A stretch of 34,597 bases of DNA from Spartobacteria bacterium (lineage in GTDB: Bacteria; Verrucomicrobiota; Kiritimatiellia; CAIQIC01; Lenti-01), in the NCBI GenBank assembly GCA_009930415.1, contig RZYG01000007.1, forward strand, positions 1-34,597. Direction: 5' to 3'. Both the position numbers and the translations under genes were made by a program. Of the stretch, positions 1 through 9,158 are shown one piece after another. Below the pieces are notes generated by a model. It saw only the letters and a program-made list of their open reading frames with translations, was not told where the DNA came from and did no database searches. Position 1 is the stretch's first letter; the number at the start of each line of letters is the position of its first letter.

Positions 1-222
1 CGCTTGCCATCCGCGCCGTTTGCCGTATCATGCCGCCCCGCTGATGAAACCGGTCCTGACATTCCCGTGCGACGTCTTCCGCGACGCCTCCGGCCGCCGC
101 CGCGCCTGACGCGCGACCCCGCCGTTTCCCCGCCGCGCCCCGCGGCTTTCCCCCAGTTTCCAGTTTCCCCGTTCCAACATTCCATCGTTCCAACATACCA
201 TCCTTCCACCCCCCGGCCTCCC

Positions 223-2049
223 ATGAAAACCGTCTCCCACCTCCGCAACGTCGCCATCATCGCCCACGTCGACCACGGCAAAACCACGCTCGTGGACGCC
301 ATCCTGCGCCAGCTCCACGTCGCCGAGGGCGAGGCCGCCGCCCAGGACTGCCTGCTCGACAGCAACGACCTCGAGCGCGAGCGCGGCATCACCATCCTCG
401 CCAAGAACGTCTCCATCCGCCACGCCGGCGTGAAGATCAACGTCATCGACACCCCCGGCCACGCCGATTTCGGCGGGCAGGTCGAACGCGTGCTCAACAT
501 GGCCGACGGCGTCCTGCTGCTCGTCGACGCCGCCGAAGGCCCCATGCCCCAGACCCGGTTCGTCCTCGACAAGGCCCTCAAGCTCGGTCTCAAGCCGCTC
601 GTCGTCCTCAACAAGATCGACAAGCCCGCCGAGCGGCACAACGAAGTCCTCAACGAGATCTTCGACCTCTTCGTCGAGCTCGGCGCCAGCCACGAGCAGC
701 TCGACTTCCCGATCCTCTACGCCGCCGGGCGCGACGGCTGGGCCGTCCGCGATCTGGCCAAGGATCCGCGCGATTCCATCGTCCCGCTGCTCGACGCCAT
801 CGTCCAGCACGTCCCGGCGCCGAAGCTGGACGACGGCCCCGTCCAGATGCAGGTCACGACGCTCGACTACTCCGACTACACGGGGCGCATCGGCATCGGC
901 CGCGTGCGGCGGGGCACGCTCGATGCCGCCCAGCCGCTCGCCCTCGTCAAGCAGGACCGCAGCGTCCTGCCCTGCAAGGTCCGCGCGCTCTACGTCTTCG
1001 AAGGCCTCGGCCGCAAGGAAACCACGCAGGTCGAATGCGGCGACCTGTGCGCCGTCCACGGCGTCGAAGGCGTGGACATCGGCGACACCCTGACCCCCGT
1101 CGATTTCCCCGAACCGCTGGATCCGATCACGCTCGACGCGCCGACGATTTCGATGACGTTCCGCATCAACGACTCGCCCGGCTTCGGCACCTCCGGCAAG
1201 TATCTCACCTCCCGCCACATCCGCGAGCGGCTCTACCGCGAGACCCAGAAGGACGTCGCCCTCTCGTTCGCGGAAGTCGGCGAGGGTTCCTTCAAGGTCA
1301 GCGGCCGCGGCGTCCTGCACCTGGCCGTGCTGATCGAGAACATGCGCCGCGAGGGCTACGAACTGACCGTTTCCCGCCCGCGCGTGATCGTCAAGACCCT
1401 CGGCGGCGTCCGCCACGAACCGATCGAAACCCTGGTCGTGGACGTGCCCGACGCTTCCACGGGCCCCGTCATCGAAAACGTCGGCAAGCGCCAGGGCCTG
1501 ATGCAGCGCATGCATTCCGCCGGCGGGCGCACCGTCCTCGAATTCGCGATTCCCACCCGCGGGCTCATCGGCCTGCGCACCAAGATCATCACCGCCACCA
1601 GCGGCGAGGCCATCCTCAACCACCGGTTCCTGCGCTACGAACCCATGCGCGAAGACATCCCCCAGCGCCTCAACGGCGTCCTCATCAGCATGGAAGACGG
1701 CAAGGCCAACACCTACGCCATCGACGGCCTCCAGGACCGCGGCTATTTCTTCGTCTCGCCCGGCGAGCACTGCTACGTCGGCCAGATCGTCGGCGAGCAC
1801 TGCAAGGACAACGATCTCGTCGTCAACGTCCAGCGCGGCAAGAAGCTCACCAACATGCGCGCGTCCGGCTCCGACCGGAAGCTCTTCGTCGTGCCGGCCG
1901 TCAAGCTCTCCATCGAGGAAGCCATCGAATACGTCAACGACGACGAACTCGTCGAGATCACCCCCGACGCCCTCCGCCTGCGCAAGTATTTCCTCGACGA
2001 AAACGAGCGCAAGCGCAAGCGCGACCACGACTGGACCCAGGCCGGATAG
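223..2049 (+). CDS. typA: Ribosome-associated GTPase TypA/BipA
   Basis: ORF 4..2049. The likely start is ATG at 223 ([30 protein letters not shown]). G1 AHVDHGKT, G3 [15 protein letters not shown] and G4 NKIDKP motifs are present, with a TypA-like C-terminus ([30 protein letters not shown]). Confidence 0.96.
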   Translation: MKTVSHLRNVAIIAHVDHGKTTLVDAILRQLHVAEGEAAAQDCLLDSNDLERERGITILAKNVSIRHAGVKINVIDTPGHADFGGQVERVLNMADGVLLLVDAAEGPMPQTRFVLDKALKLGLKPLVVLNKIDKPAERHNEVLNEIFDLFVELGASHEQLDFPILYAAGRDGWAVRDLAKDPRDSIVPLLDAIVQHVPAPKLDDGPVQMQVTTLDYSDYTGRIGIGRVRRGTLDAAQPLALVKQDRSVLPCKVRALYVFEGLGRKETTQVECGDLCAVHGVEGVDIGDTLTPVDFPEPLDPITLDAPTISMTFRINDSPGFGTSGKYLTSRHIRERLYRETQKDVALSFAEVGEGSFKVSGRGVLHLAVLIENMRREGYELTVSRPRVIVKTLGGVRHEPIETLVVDVPDASTGPVIENVGKRQGLMQRMHSAGGRTVLEFAIPTRGLIGLRTKIITATSGEAILNHRFLRYEPMREDIPQRLNGVLISMEDGKANTYAIDGLQDRGYFFVSPGEHCYVGQIVGEHCKDNDLVVNVQRGKKLTNMRASGSDRKLFVVPAVKLSIEEAIEYVNDDELVEITPDALRLRKYFLDENERKRKRDHDWTQAG

Positions 2050-2063
2050 GCCCGGCGGACTGG

Positions 2064-2212
2064 GTTGACGTGGAACGTAGAACCTTTCGCGCGGTTTTAC
2101 GTGGAACGTAAAAACTTTCAACGATTTTTACGTGGAACGTAAAAACTTTCGGCGGATTTTACGTCGAACGTAAAAACTTTGATGCGGGTTTTACGTGGAA
2201 CGTAAAAACTTT
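2064..2212. repeat. Five-copy tandem palindromic repeat array, 24 bp unit TTTTACGTGGAACGTAAAAACTTT with 7-8 bp spacers
   Basis: Read directly: copies at 2064-2087 (degenerate), 2095-2118, 2126-2149, 2157-2180 and 2189-2212. Each later copy contains the inverted repeat TTTTACGT-N3-ACGTAAAA. Confidence 0.93.
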
Positions 2213-2282
2213 GCGCTTGCGGGCGGGGCGGGGGTTCGGGCATCCTGCGTTTCTACAAATAGGAACAACCCGGGAGACCTCC

Positions 2283-3206
2283 ATGATGCCGCGCCTGCGC
2301 CTTGCGATCCTTGCCGCCCTGTTCGCCGTTTCGGCGGCCTCCGCCTACGACCAGCCCGCCGTGAATCTGGGCTTCACCAGTTTTCTCGACGGCATTCCGC
2401 CCGCCGGGCCGGGCTGGTACTTCGCGCAGTACGTCCAGTCCTATTCCGCGGACAAGCTGCCGGACCTGCCCTTCCCCGGCGACCCGGAACTCGAGGCGTG
2501 GATCAGCCTGACGCAGGTGATCTACCAGCATCCGCAGGCCATCCTCGGCGGCGCCAACGTCGGCCTCGACCTCATCCTGCCGGCGGCGGCCTTCGACCTC
2601 GAAGCCGACGGCACGCCGCTGACCGCCCAGGACGGCCTGGGCGATCTGCTCGTCGGCCCGTACCTGCAATGGGCGCCGGTCATGGGCGCGAACGGCCCGG
2701 TCTTCGTGCACCGCCTCGAGCTGCAGACGATCCTGCCCACCGGCGACTACGACGAGCGCTATTCCATCAATCCCGGCGGCAACGTCGTGAGCTTCAACCC
2801 CTACTGGGCCGCCACCTGGTTCGTCACGCCCAAGTGGACGATTTCCGGCCGCCTCCACTATCTGTGGAACGCCGAAAACGACGAACCCAACGTCCCGCCC
2901 GATTCCGGCATCGCCGACACCCAGGCCGGCCAGGCGGTCCACGCCAACTTCGCCACCGAATACGAAGTGATCGCGAAGCAGCTGCGCGTCGGCCTCAACG
3001 GCTACGCGTTCCGGCAGATCTCGGACAGCCAGGCCAACGGCGAGTGCGTGGACGACCAGAAGGAACAGGTCGTCGGCATCGGTCCGGGCGCGCTGTGGAG
3101 CTTCGGCCCGGACAACCACCTCTTCGCGAACGTCTATTTCGAGACGGAAGCCCAGAGCCGGCCGGAAGGCACGCGCGTGAACCTGCGCTACGTGCACCAC
3201 TTCTAA
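2283..3206 (+). CDS. SphA/MetA-like outer membrane transporter family protein (COG4313-like, phenol meta-pathway type)
   Basis: Signal peptide MMPRLRLAILAALFAVSAASA followed by VNLGFTSFLDGIPPAGPGWYFAQYVQSYSADKL and a beta-barrel-like pattern to the C-terminal HHF. Confidence 0.75.
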   Translation: MMPRLRLAILAALFAVSAASAYDQPAVNLGFTSFLDGIPPAGPGWYFAQYVQSYSADKLPDLPFPGDPELEAWISLTQVIYQHPQAILGGANVGLDLILPAAAFDLEADGTPLTAQDGLGDLLVGPYLQWAPVMGANGPVFVHRLELQTILPTGDYDERYSINPGGNVVSFNPYWAATWFVTPKWTISGRLHYLWNAENDEPNVPPDSGIADTQAGQAVHANFATEYEVIAKQLRVGLNGYAFRQISDSQANGECVDDQKEQVVGIGPGALWSFGPDNHLFANVYFETEAQSRPEGTRVNLRYVHHF

Positions 3207-3220
3207 AGCGCCGGAAAAGA

Positions 3221-3240
3221 CCGGGACGGGGTCGTCCCGG
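3221..3240. terminator. Hairpin CCGGGACG-GGGT-CGTCCCGG
   Basis: Perfect 8 bp stem with 4 nt loop just after the + strand stop at 3206. Confidence 0.55.
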
Positions 3241-3273
3241 CTCCAAACAGCCGAGAAATCCGTGTCTTTGAAG

Positions 3274-3295
3274 CCCCCGACGACCTCGTCGGGGG
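3274..3295. terminator. Hairpin CCCCCGACG-ACCT-CGTCGGGGG
   Basis: Perfect 9 bp stem with 4 nt loop between convergent genes ending at 3206 (+) and 3326 (-). Confidence 0.6.
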
Positions 3296-3325
3296 AAAGG
3301 GCGGCCCAACCAATCCCGCGTTTTG

Positions 3326-5191
3326 CTAGCCCGGCGGCGGGGCGGCGGCGGGGGCCTTGGCGGCGGGCGGCGGGGGTTCTTCGCCGGCGATCGGGGCGAG
3401 GACGAGACGGAAGCCGTTGACGGCGCCGCGGGCGTTGCCGAGGAAGCCGTAGGTCATTTCGCAGCCGAGGCGCGCCGTGGAATAGTCGTCCCAGCCGCCG
3501 CCGTGCCAGCCGCCGAATTCGGCGCCGCCGGCGATCTTCGAGGTGGTTTCCCACACGTTGCCGCCCGCGCCGAACAGCCCCCAGACGTTTTCGCCGCTGT
3601 ACTCGACGGGGGCGGTGACGGCGAACCCGTCCTGATAGCCGGAAATGAACTGGAGATCCCGGAAAGCGGCGGCGAGGCTTTCGTCGCCGTAGTTGCCGCG
3701 GTTGGGCGGCCAGGCTTCGCCCCAGGGGAACACCGCCGACATGCCGGCGCGGGTGTAGGCGATGGCCTCGGCGCGCGACGGCAGGCGGTAGCGCCAGCCC
3801 GGCCGCAGCTTGCCGGCGGCGCGTTCCTGCTCGGTCAGCCAGGCGGCGTAGGCCGCCACGTCGTCGAAGTTCACGCGCACGACGGGCTGGCGCGGATCCC
3901 GCAGGCTCAGCTCGCGGAACTCCCCGCTGTCGTGCTCGGGATCTTTCAGCGCATACTCTTCGTTGGTGACCTCGAAGCGGCCGATCCACAGGCCCAAAGG
4001 CGCCGCCCAGACGAATTCCATCCGGCCGGTCTGCGTCACCCACGGCTGGCCTTCCACCGGCAGCGGCGTGGTGGCGACGAGTTTCTGGACGGCCGGCAAG
4101 ACGGGGCCGGTTTTTTTCGCAGCGGCAGGCGGCGGCGCGACGGGCTTGATGGCTTCGCGCGGCGGCGGCGGGGGCGGACGCCGGAGGGCTTCCACCAGCA
4201 CGTAGCCGCCGACGCCCAGGCCGGCGCCGCCGAACAGCAACCCGAGGGCGAGGCCGACGCACCGGCGGATGCGCCGCCATTCGGTCGCGCTGCGGCCGCG
4301 GCGGCTCGCCACGCGTTCGCCGGCGAGCGCCCGCACGAAATCGTTGCAGGTGGCGAAGCGGTTGCGCGGCTTGGGGGCCGTGGCGCGCCGCAGCGCGGCG
4401 CGGGCCGCGAGCGGCAAAAAATCGGGCGGATCGGCATCCAGCCCGGGCGGCGCGCCGGCCAGCAAATCCCACGCCAGGATGCCCAAGGCGTACTGGTCGC
4501 TGCCGGAATCCGGATCGGAATCTTCCGCGCGCAGTTCGGGGGCGAGATAGGCGCCCGTCACGCCTGTGCGGGTGGCCTTGCCCCGAACGAATTCCACGTG
4601 GCGGCGGGTCATCAGGCCGAAATCCGTCACGCGCACCAAGCCGTCGGGTCCGATGAAGACGTTCGAGGGCGTCAGGTTGCAATGCACGATCCGCTGCTGA
4701 TGGGCGAAGTCCAGGCCCGCCGCGATCTGGACCAGCACGGGCAGCAGTTCGTCCACGGTGCGCCGGCCGTTTTCCCCCTGCCGGCCCCAGGTCTCGACGT
4801 CGAGCCCCGGCGCGTAGTCGCCCACCACGTAGGTCTGTTCGCCGGCATGCACGATCTGGCGGATGATCGCCACGTTCGGGTGGCGCTTGTCGGCGATGCG
4901 CCGGATCTCGTCGTGCAGCACGCCGAGCATTTTTTTCGACCGGCGCAGATCGGGCGGCAGCCAGCGGATGGCGACCTCCTGCCCGGTCTGGCGATCGAAG
5001 CACTGCCAGACTTCCCCCATTTGGCTCGCGCCGAGGATCGCCACGACTTCGTAGCGCCCCAGCAACGTCGTTCCCACCCTGAATTCCCGCGGCCGATGAT
5101 CCGACGAACGTGCTTCTTCTGCACGAGCGATTTTAGCCGTCTGGGTTGTCATGATCAGGGCCATTGTGTCATTTTTCCCGTTGGGGGGCAA
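3326..5191 (-). CDS. Protein-kinase-like domain (predicted pseudokinase), TM segment and C-terminal FGE-sulfatase (SUMF1-like) domain
   Basis: Kinase-fold landmarks: LLGRYEVVAILGASQMGEVW, VAIRWLPP, VHCNLTPSNVFI, VTDFG, YLAPE. TM segment CVGLALGLLFGGAGLGVGGYVLV. FGE-like GRFEVTNEEYA, YRLPSRAEAIAY, FPWGE, GNVWE, GFRLV. The start may be 5152 (MTTQTAK) or 5164. Confidence 0.85.
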   Translation of the reverse strand: MPPNGKNDTMALIMTTQTAKIARAEEARSSDHRPREFRVGTTLLGRYEVVAILGASQMGEVWQCFDRQTGQEVAIRWLPPDLRRSKKMLGVLHDEIRRIADKRHPNVAIIRQIVHAGEQTYVVGDYAPGLDVETWGRQGENGRRTVDELLPVLVQIAAGLDFAHQQRIVHCNLTPSNVFIGPDGLVRVTDFGLMTRRHVEFVRGKATRTGVTGAYLAPELRAEDSDPDSGSDQYALGILAWDLLAGAPPGLDADPPDFLPLAARAALRRATAPKPRNRFATCNDFVRALAGERVASRRGRSATEWRRIRRCVGLALGLLFGGAGLGVGGYVLVEALRRPPPPPPREAIKPVAPPPAAAKKTGPVLPAVQKLVATTPLPVEGQPWVTQTGRMEFVWAAPLGLWIGRFEVTNEEYALKDPEHDSGEFRELSLRDPRQPVVRVNFDDVAAYAAWLTEQERAAGKLRPGWRYRLPSRAEAIAYTRAGMSAVFPWGEAWPPNRGNYGDESLAAAFRDLQFISGYQDGFAVTAPVEYSGENVWGLFGAGGNVWETTSKIAGGAEFGGWHGGGWDDYSTARLGCEMTYGFLGNARGAVNGFRLVLAPIAGEEPPPPAAKAPAAAPPPG

Positions 5192-5228
5192 TAGCCTCCG
5201 GCGCGAATTAACGGGAAATTCACGAAAT

Positions 5229-7283
5229 TCACGGTCCCGAACGATCCGTATGCACCCAAATATCCGGCCAATGGTCGTTGCCGGAATGGAACGAGACGCG
5301 CGCGGCCTGTTCGGGCGGGTCGCCGAGGCGCCAGAGGAAGATTTCGTAGTCGGCGACGTCGTGTTCGTGGGCGCCGCGCGAGGCGCCGAAGACGAGCAGC
5401 GCGCCGTCGTTGGACACGCGCGGAAAATACTCGTGGCTCCACTCGCCGGGCAGGTCCAGCAACGTGTGCAGGTTTTGGCCGGCGCGATCCGCGCGGCAAA
5501 TGCGGTTTTTCATCCGGCCGCCCGATTCCACCAGCACGAGCCAGTCGCCGGAAGGCGCGAAGGCGAGCTGGCAGCCGCCGGCCACGCGCGTTTCGGCGCC
5601 GTCGGGCAGCGCGAACAGCGACGTGCTGCGCGCCCCGCCGCGCACGGTGACGGCGACGCGCCCGCCGCGCGGATCCATGGCCGGCGTCGTCCAGACGCGG
5701 CGGTCGCGGGCGCCCAGCAGGATCGTTTCGGCGCCGGTCTCCAGATCCACCTGCACGACTTCGCGGCCGCCGCGCTGGAACGCGACGGCCCGGCCGTCGG
5801 CCGTCCAATCCGGCTGCGCGCCGCGTTCGGCCAGCAACCGTTCCCGGCCGGTGGCCAGATCGAGCATCCAGACGTCCCACTCGTCGTTGTTGCGGAACGA
5901 CACCCACGGCAGCCGCGAGCGGGCAAACGCCACCCGCGTGCCGTCCGGCGAGATCTTGGGCGACCGGTCCACGTGCGGATCGGTCGTCAGGCGCGTCAGC
6001 TTTTCGCTTGGCCAATCCAGGCGGACGAGATCGTGCTGGCCGAACATCGTCGAACCCCAGACGACGAAGCCGCGGCGTTCGCCCCAGACCGCGGCGAGCG
6101 CGGCCCGCTCGGCCGCGCCCATCTCCAGGACGTTTCCTGCTGCCGGCGCCGTTTGCGCGCCGGCTTTCTGCCGGGCGCGCCAGCCCCAGGCGCCGCCCAG
6201 GAAGGCCAGGACCGCCAGGACCGCGCCGAGGCCGATCCAGAGGCCGGTTTTCGCGCGCCGCGAACGCACGGGCGCCGCGCCGGCGCGCCGGCCCCACAGC
6301 AAGCCCAGCAGGCCGAGGCCCCCCAGCGCATAATCCACCATCTGGCTGGCCACGTGCGTGCCCAGCAGAACGAGCGCGGCATCGGCGCCGGACACGCCCG
6401 CAAAGCGCATCGCGCCGGCGCCGGCGGCCTCGTAGCTGCCCAGGCTCAGGAACGTCGGCACCGGCAGCGCCGCGCCGCCTTCGCCGCCGATCAGCCCGAC
6501 CAGCGTCTGCCAGACGGGCAGTTCCGCCAGCGCCGGGCGCAAGACCCGCGCCACGCCGGTGAACGCCGCCGCCAGGCCGAAATATTTCACGGCGCGGATG
6601 CCCACCGAAAGCGCGGCCGCTTTCCACAGCACGCCGCCGCCGCGCACCTGCCCGAACGAATCCGCCAGTTTTTCCATGAACGCCTCCAACCCCGCCATCC
6701 AGCGCCGATGCCGCACGCGCGCCGGCAGGCGCGCGGCGAGCGCCGCCGCCCACCCCGGCCCCCGGAACAGCAGTGCGCCGCCGATCGCCACCGCCGCCAG
6801 CACCGCGCCGGCGCCCCACAGGATCGCCAGCCGGCCGGCGGCTTCGGCCACGGGCGCGGCCACGGCCGCGGCCAACACCGCCGCCAGCGCAAGGAAATCG
6901 AACAGGATGCTGATGGTCATGGACGACACGCAATCCGCGCTCCGCACGCCCTCCCCGCGGTTGAGCAGCGCCCAGTAGGCCAGTTCCCCGGCACGCGCCG
7001 GCAGCATGTCCACGAACATGTTCCGCGCCAGCGTCACGCCGAACAGGCGGCCGCGGCCGGGCAGCGGGACGACGCCCGCGCCCGCCAGCAACAGGCGGTA
7101 GCGCACGGCCCGCAGCCAGCCCTGCAGCAGCTGCGCCGCCGCATAAACGACCCACGTGCCCAAGCCCATGGCCGCCAGCGCCCGGGCCACGTCCGCGGCC
7201 GACGAATCCGCCGCGTGGAATACCAGCGCCAGGATGCCCGCCGAAATCGCCAGCGACAGTCCGAATTTCAGTCCTTTGCCCAC
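5229..7283 (-). CDS. Lysylphosphatidylglycerol synthase TM-like (YbhN/AglD flippase-like) domain fused to TolB-like beta-propeller
   Basis: N-terminal multi-TM region with GTWVVYAAAQLLQGWLRAVRYRLLL, RNMFVDMLPARAGELAYWALL and PTFLSLGSYEAAGAGAMRFAG. C-terminal PD40/TolB-like repeats (DVWMLDLATGRERLLAERGAQPDWTADGRAVAFQRGG, RVSNDGALLVFGASRG). Confidence 0.8.
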   Translation of the reverse strand: MGKGLKFGLSLAISAGILALVFHAADSSAADVARALAAMGLGTWVVYAAAQLLQGWLRAVRYRLLLAGAGVVPLPGRGRLFGVTLARNMFVDMLPARAGELAYWALLNRGEGVRSADCVSSMTISILFDFLALAAVLAAAVAAPVAEAAGRLAILWGAGAVLAAVAIGGALLFRGPGWAAALAARLPARVRHRRWMAGLEAFMEKLADSFGQVRGGGVLWKAAALSVGIRAVKYFGLAAAFTGVARVLRPALAELPVWQTLVGLIGGEGGAALPVPTFLSLGSYEAAGAGAMRFAGVSGADAALVLLGTHVASQMVDYALGGLGLLGLLWGRRAGAAPVRSRRAKTGLWIGLGAVLAVLAFLGGAWGWRARQKAGAQTAPAAGNVLEMGAAERAALAAVWGERRGFVVWGSTMFGQHDLVRLDWPSEKLTRLTTDPHVDRSPKISPDGTRVAFARSRLPWVSFRNNDEWDVWMLDLATGRERLLAERGAQPDWTADGRAVAFQRGGREVVQVDLETGAETILLGARDRRVWTTPAMDPRGGRVAVTVRGGARSTSLFALPDGAETRVAGGCQLAFAPSGDWLVLVESGGRMKNRICRADRAGQNLHTLLDLPGEWSHEYFPRVSNDGALLVFGASRGAHEHDVADYEIFLWRLGDPPEQAARVSFHSGNDHWPDIWVHTDRSGP

Positions 7284-7357
7284 GTCTGTTTGTAGCCGCG
7301 TCCCCCGCGAAAAGAAACACTTTTCCCGCGCGGGGCGGTCGGTTACCTTGGGCAGCG

Positions 7358-8110
7358 ATGAAAGCGGTTTTCCGATGGGCCTGGCGCGCGGCGCGCGGCG
7401 CGCTGGCGCTGGGCGGCGCGGCCGCGCTGCTGTTCGCGGCCACGCTCTTCACCCACCTGCCGTGGCGCGCCTATCGCGCCTTGTCGCGCGTGCCCGCGCC
7501 GGCGGCCGGCGCGCCCACCCACGTCCTCGTTATGGGCGGCAGCGGCATTCCGGGCGAATCCGGCCTGTGCCGCACCTTTTACGGCGCGGAGGCCGCGCGG
7601 CTCCATCGCCGGGCGCAGGTGTTGATCGCCCTGCCGCTGGGCACCAACGAATCGTTCGCGTCCCGCGCCTATTTCGACGAATTGCGCCGGCGCGGGGTGG
7701 CCGCGCGCCGCATCCGCGTGCTGGCCGGCGGCCGCAACACCCGCGAGCAGGCGCTGCGCCTGGTCGAAACCTTGGCGGCGGCGACCAACGCCGCCCACGT
7801 GCTGATCGTGACGGATCCCTACCACGTGCGGCGCACCGCCGCCTGCATCCGCAAAGCCGCCGCGGAGCAAGCGTTCAAGATGCGCCTTTCCGCGCTGCCG
7901 GTCTTCCAGCTCTCCATCGACGATCCGCTCGCGTTCCGCGCCGAAGATCTGGACGGCCCCGGACCGGTCGCGGCCGCCCGCGCCGCCGTACCCGACGTCG
8001 GCTCCGCCCTGCGGCTCCGCTACGACGTGTGGAACAACCTCGGCTACGTCGTGGACGTCTTGCGCGAAAGAACCGCGCTGACCTATTATCGGCTCCGCGG
8101 CTGGATCTAG
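7358..8110 (+). CDS. YdcF/SanA-like DUF218 family protein
   Basis: N-terminal TM, then THVLVMGGSGIPGESG, FDELRRRGVAARRIRVLAGGRNTREQALRL and VLIVTDPYHVRRTAACIRKA, which follow the DUF218 pattern. Confidence 0.8.
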   Translation: MKAVFRWAWRAARGALALGGAAALLFAATLFTHLPWRAYRALSRVPAPAAGAPTHVLVMGGSGIPGESGLCRTFYGAEAARLHRRAQVLIALPLGTNESFASRAYFDELRRRGVAARRIRVLAGGRNTREQALRLVETLAAATNAAHVLIVTDPYHVRRTAACIRKAAAEQAFKMRLSALPVFQLSIDDPLAFRAEDLDGPGPVAAARAAVPDVGSALRLRYDVWNNLGYVVDVLRERTALTYYRLRGWI

Positions 8111-8155
8111 AAAACCGCCCCCCCCTCCCGCAACTCAACCCAAAGGAACTCCCCC

Positions 8156-8590
8156 ATGAAGCCCTTCCTGCGTCCCCGCCATTGGTTGTTCACGTTTCTG
8201 TTGCTCCCGCTGGCTCTGGCATGGGGATGCGGCGGCGGCGGACCGGACGGCGGCGATGAAGACGACGGGGAAAATGAAGACGTCGCCGGCGACCCCGCCG
8301 CGTTCGTGGGCACGTGGGCGCTGCGCGACGCCGCCGGCACGCTCAAGTGGTACATCCTGTTCAAGGCCGACCGCACTTGGCTCATTTCCGACACGGCCGA
8401 CGGTTCCGCCCGCCGCGTGTACGGCACCTACGTCGTCGAAGGCAACCGCGCCGCCGGGCCGATGGTCAATCCCGGCGTCGGCGAGGGCGAAATCGTTGCG
8501 ACGCTGACGGGCACGACGCTGAATCTGGACTTCGTGGAATTCTGGCACCGCCCGCCCAAGCACGTCCCCTATACCGGCACGAAACCGTAA
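8156..8590 (+). CDS. Small hypothetical lipoprotein
   Basis: Lipobox-like LALAWGCGGGG, acidic linker DGGDEDDGENEDVAGD, then GTWALRDAAGTLKWYILFKADRTW. Confidence 0.65.
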   Translation: MKPFLRPRHWLFTFLLLPLALAWGCGGGGPDGGDEDDGENEDVAGDPAAFVGTWALRDAAGTLKWYILFKADRTWLISDTADGSARRVYGTYVVEGNRAAGPMVNPGVGEGEIVATLTGTTLNLDFVEFWHRPPKHVPYTGTKP

Positions 8591-8609
8591 GGCGCCGGGC
8601 ACAAAAAAT

Positions 8610-8633
8610 CGAGGCCGCCTGCGGGCGGCCTCG
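8610..8633 (-). terminator. Rho-independent terminator of the Fur-family gene
   Basis: CGAGGCCGCC-TGCG-GGCGGCCTCG, a 10 bp stem. On the minus strand it is followed by ATTTTTTG. Confidence 0.8.
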
Positions 8634-8654
8634 GGGTTCGGGGTTTCGGTTCGT

Positions 8655-9158
8655 TCAGTTCCGGGCGCGCGCCGCGGCCTTCGCGCGGGCCGCGCAGCAC
8701 GTGCCGGTGCCGCGGAAGATCAGGTCCATGCCGGTGAGGGTACCCAGCGTTTTCTCCGCCGAGCGCCGCAAGGTGGCCAGCCCTTCCAGCTCCACGTTGT
8801 CGATCCGTCCACACTTTTCGCACAGGAAATGCGCGATCTGGCGTTCCTTGGACGTGCCGTAGCGGGCGTGGCTCTTCCACGTGGTGATCCGCCAGGCCAA
8901 GCCCGCCTCTTCCAGCATGTTCATCGTGCGATAGACGGTGAACAGCGAGATTTTCGGAATGTCCGTCCGGACCGCCCGAAAGATGGTGTCCACGTCCGGA
9001 TGGTTCACGTTCGTTTCGAGTTCCCGATAGATCGCGAACCGCTGCTTGGTCAGCCGCAATCCGACAGCGTGGAACATCTGACGCCATTCGCGGTATTGCG
9101 CCTGCTCGCCCGCAGAAACCGCTTTCCTCTTGGTGGGGTTGCCTTTTTTATTTGCCAT
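8655..9158 (-). CDS. Fur-family transcriptional regulator
   Basis: GLRLTKQRFAIYRELETNVNHPDVDTIFRAVRTDIPKISLFTVYRTMNMLEEAGL, HFLCEKCGRIDNVE. Confidence 0.9.
   Translation of the reverse strand: MANKKGNPTKRKAVSAGEQAQYREWRQMFHAVGLRLTKQRFAIYRELETNVNHPDVDTIFRAVRTDIPKISLFTVYRTMNMLEEAGLAWRITTWKSHARYGTSKERQIAHFLCEKCGRIDNVELEGLATLRRSAEKTLGTLTGMDLIFRGTGTCCAARAKAAARARN

Noticed and set aside
28-2121. 697 aa minus-strand ORF antisense to typA
   Set aside because: Low-complexity D/G/V/A-rich translation typical of GC-rich antisense. The opposite strand encodes a clear TypA.
2064-2212. Possible CRISPR array
   Set aside because: Spacers are only 7-8 bp, repeats are imperfect and no cas genes are present. 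Better described as a palindromic tandem repeat.
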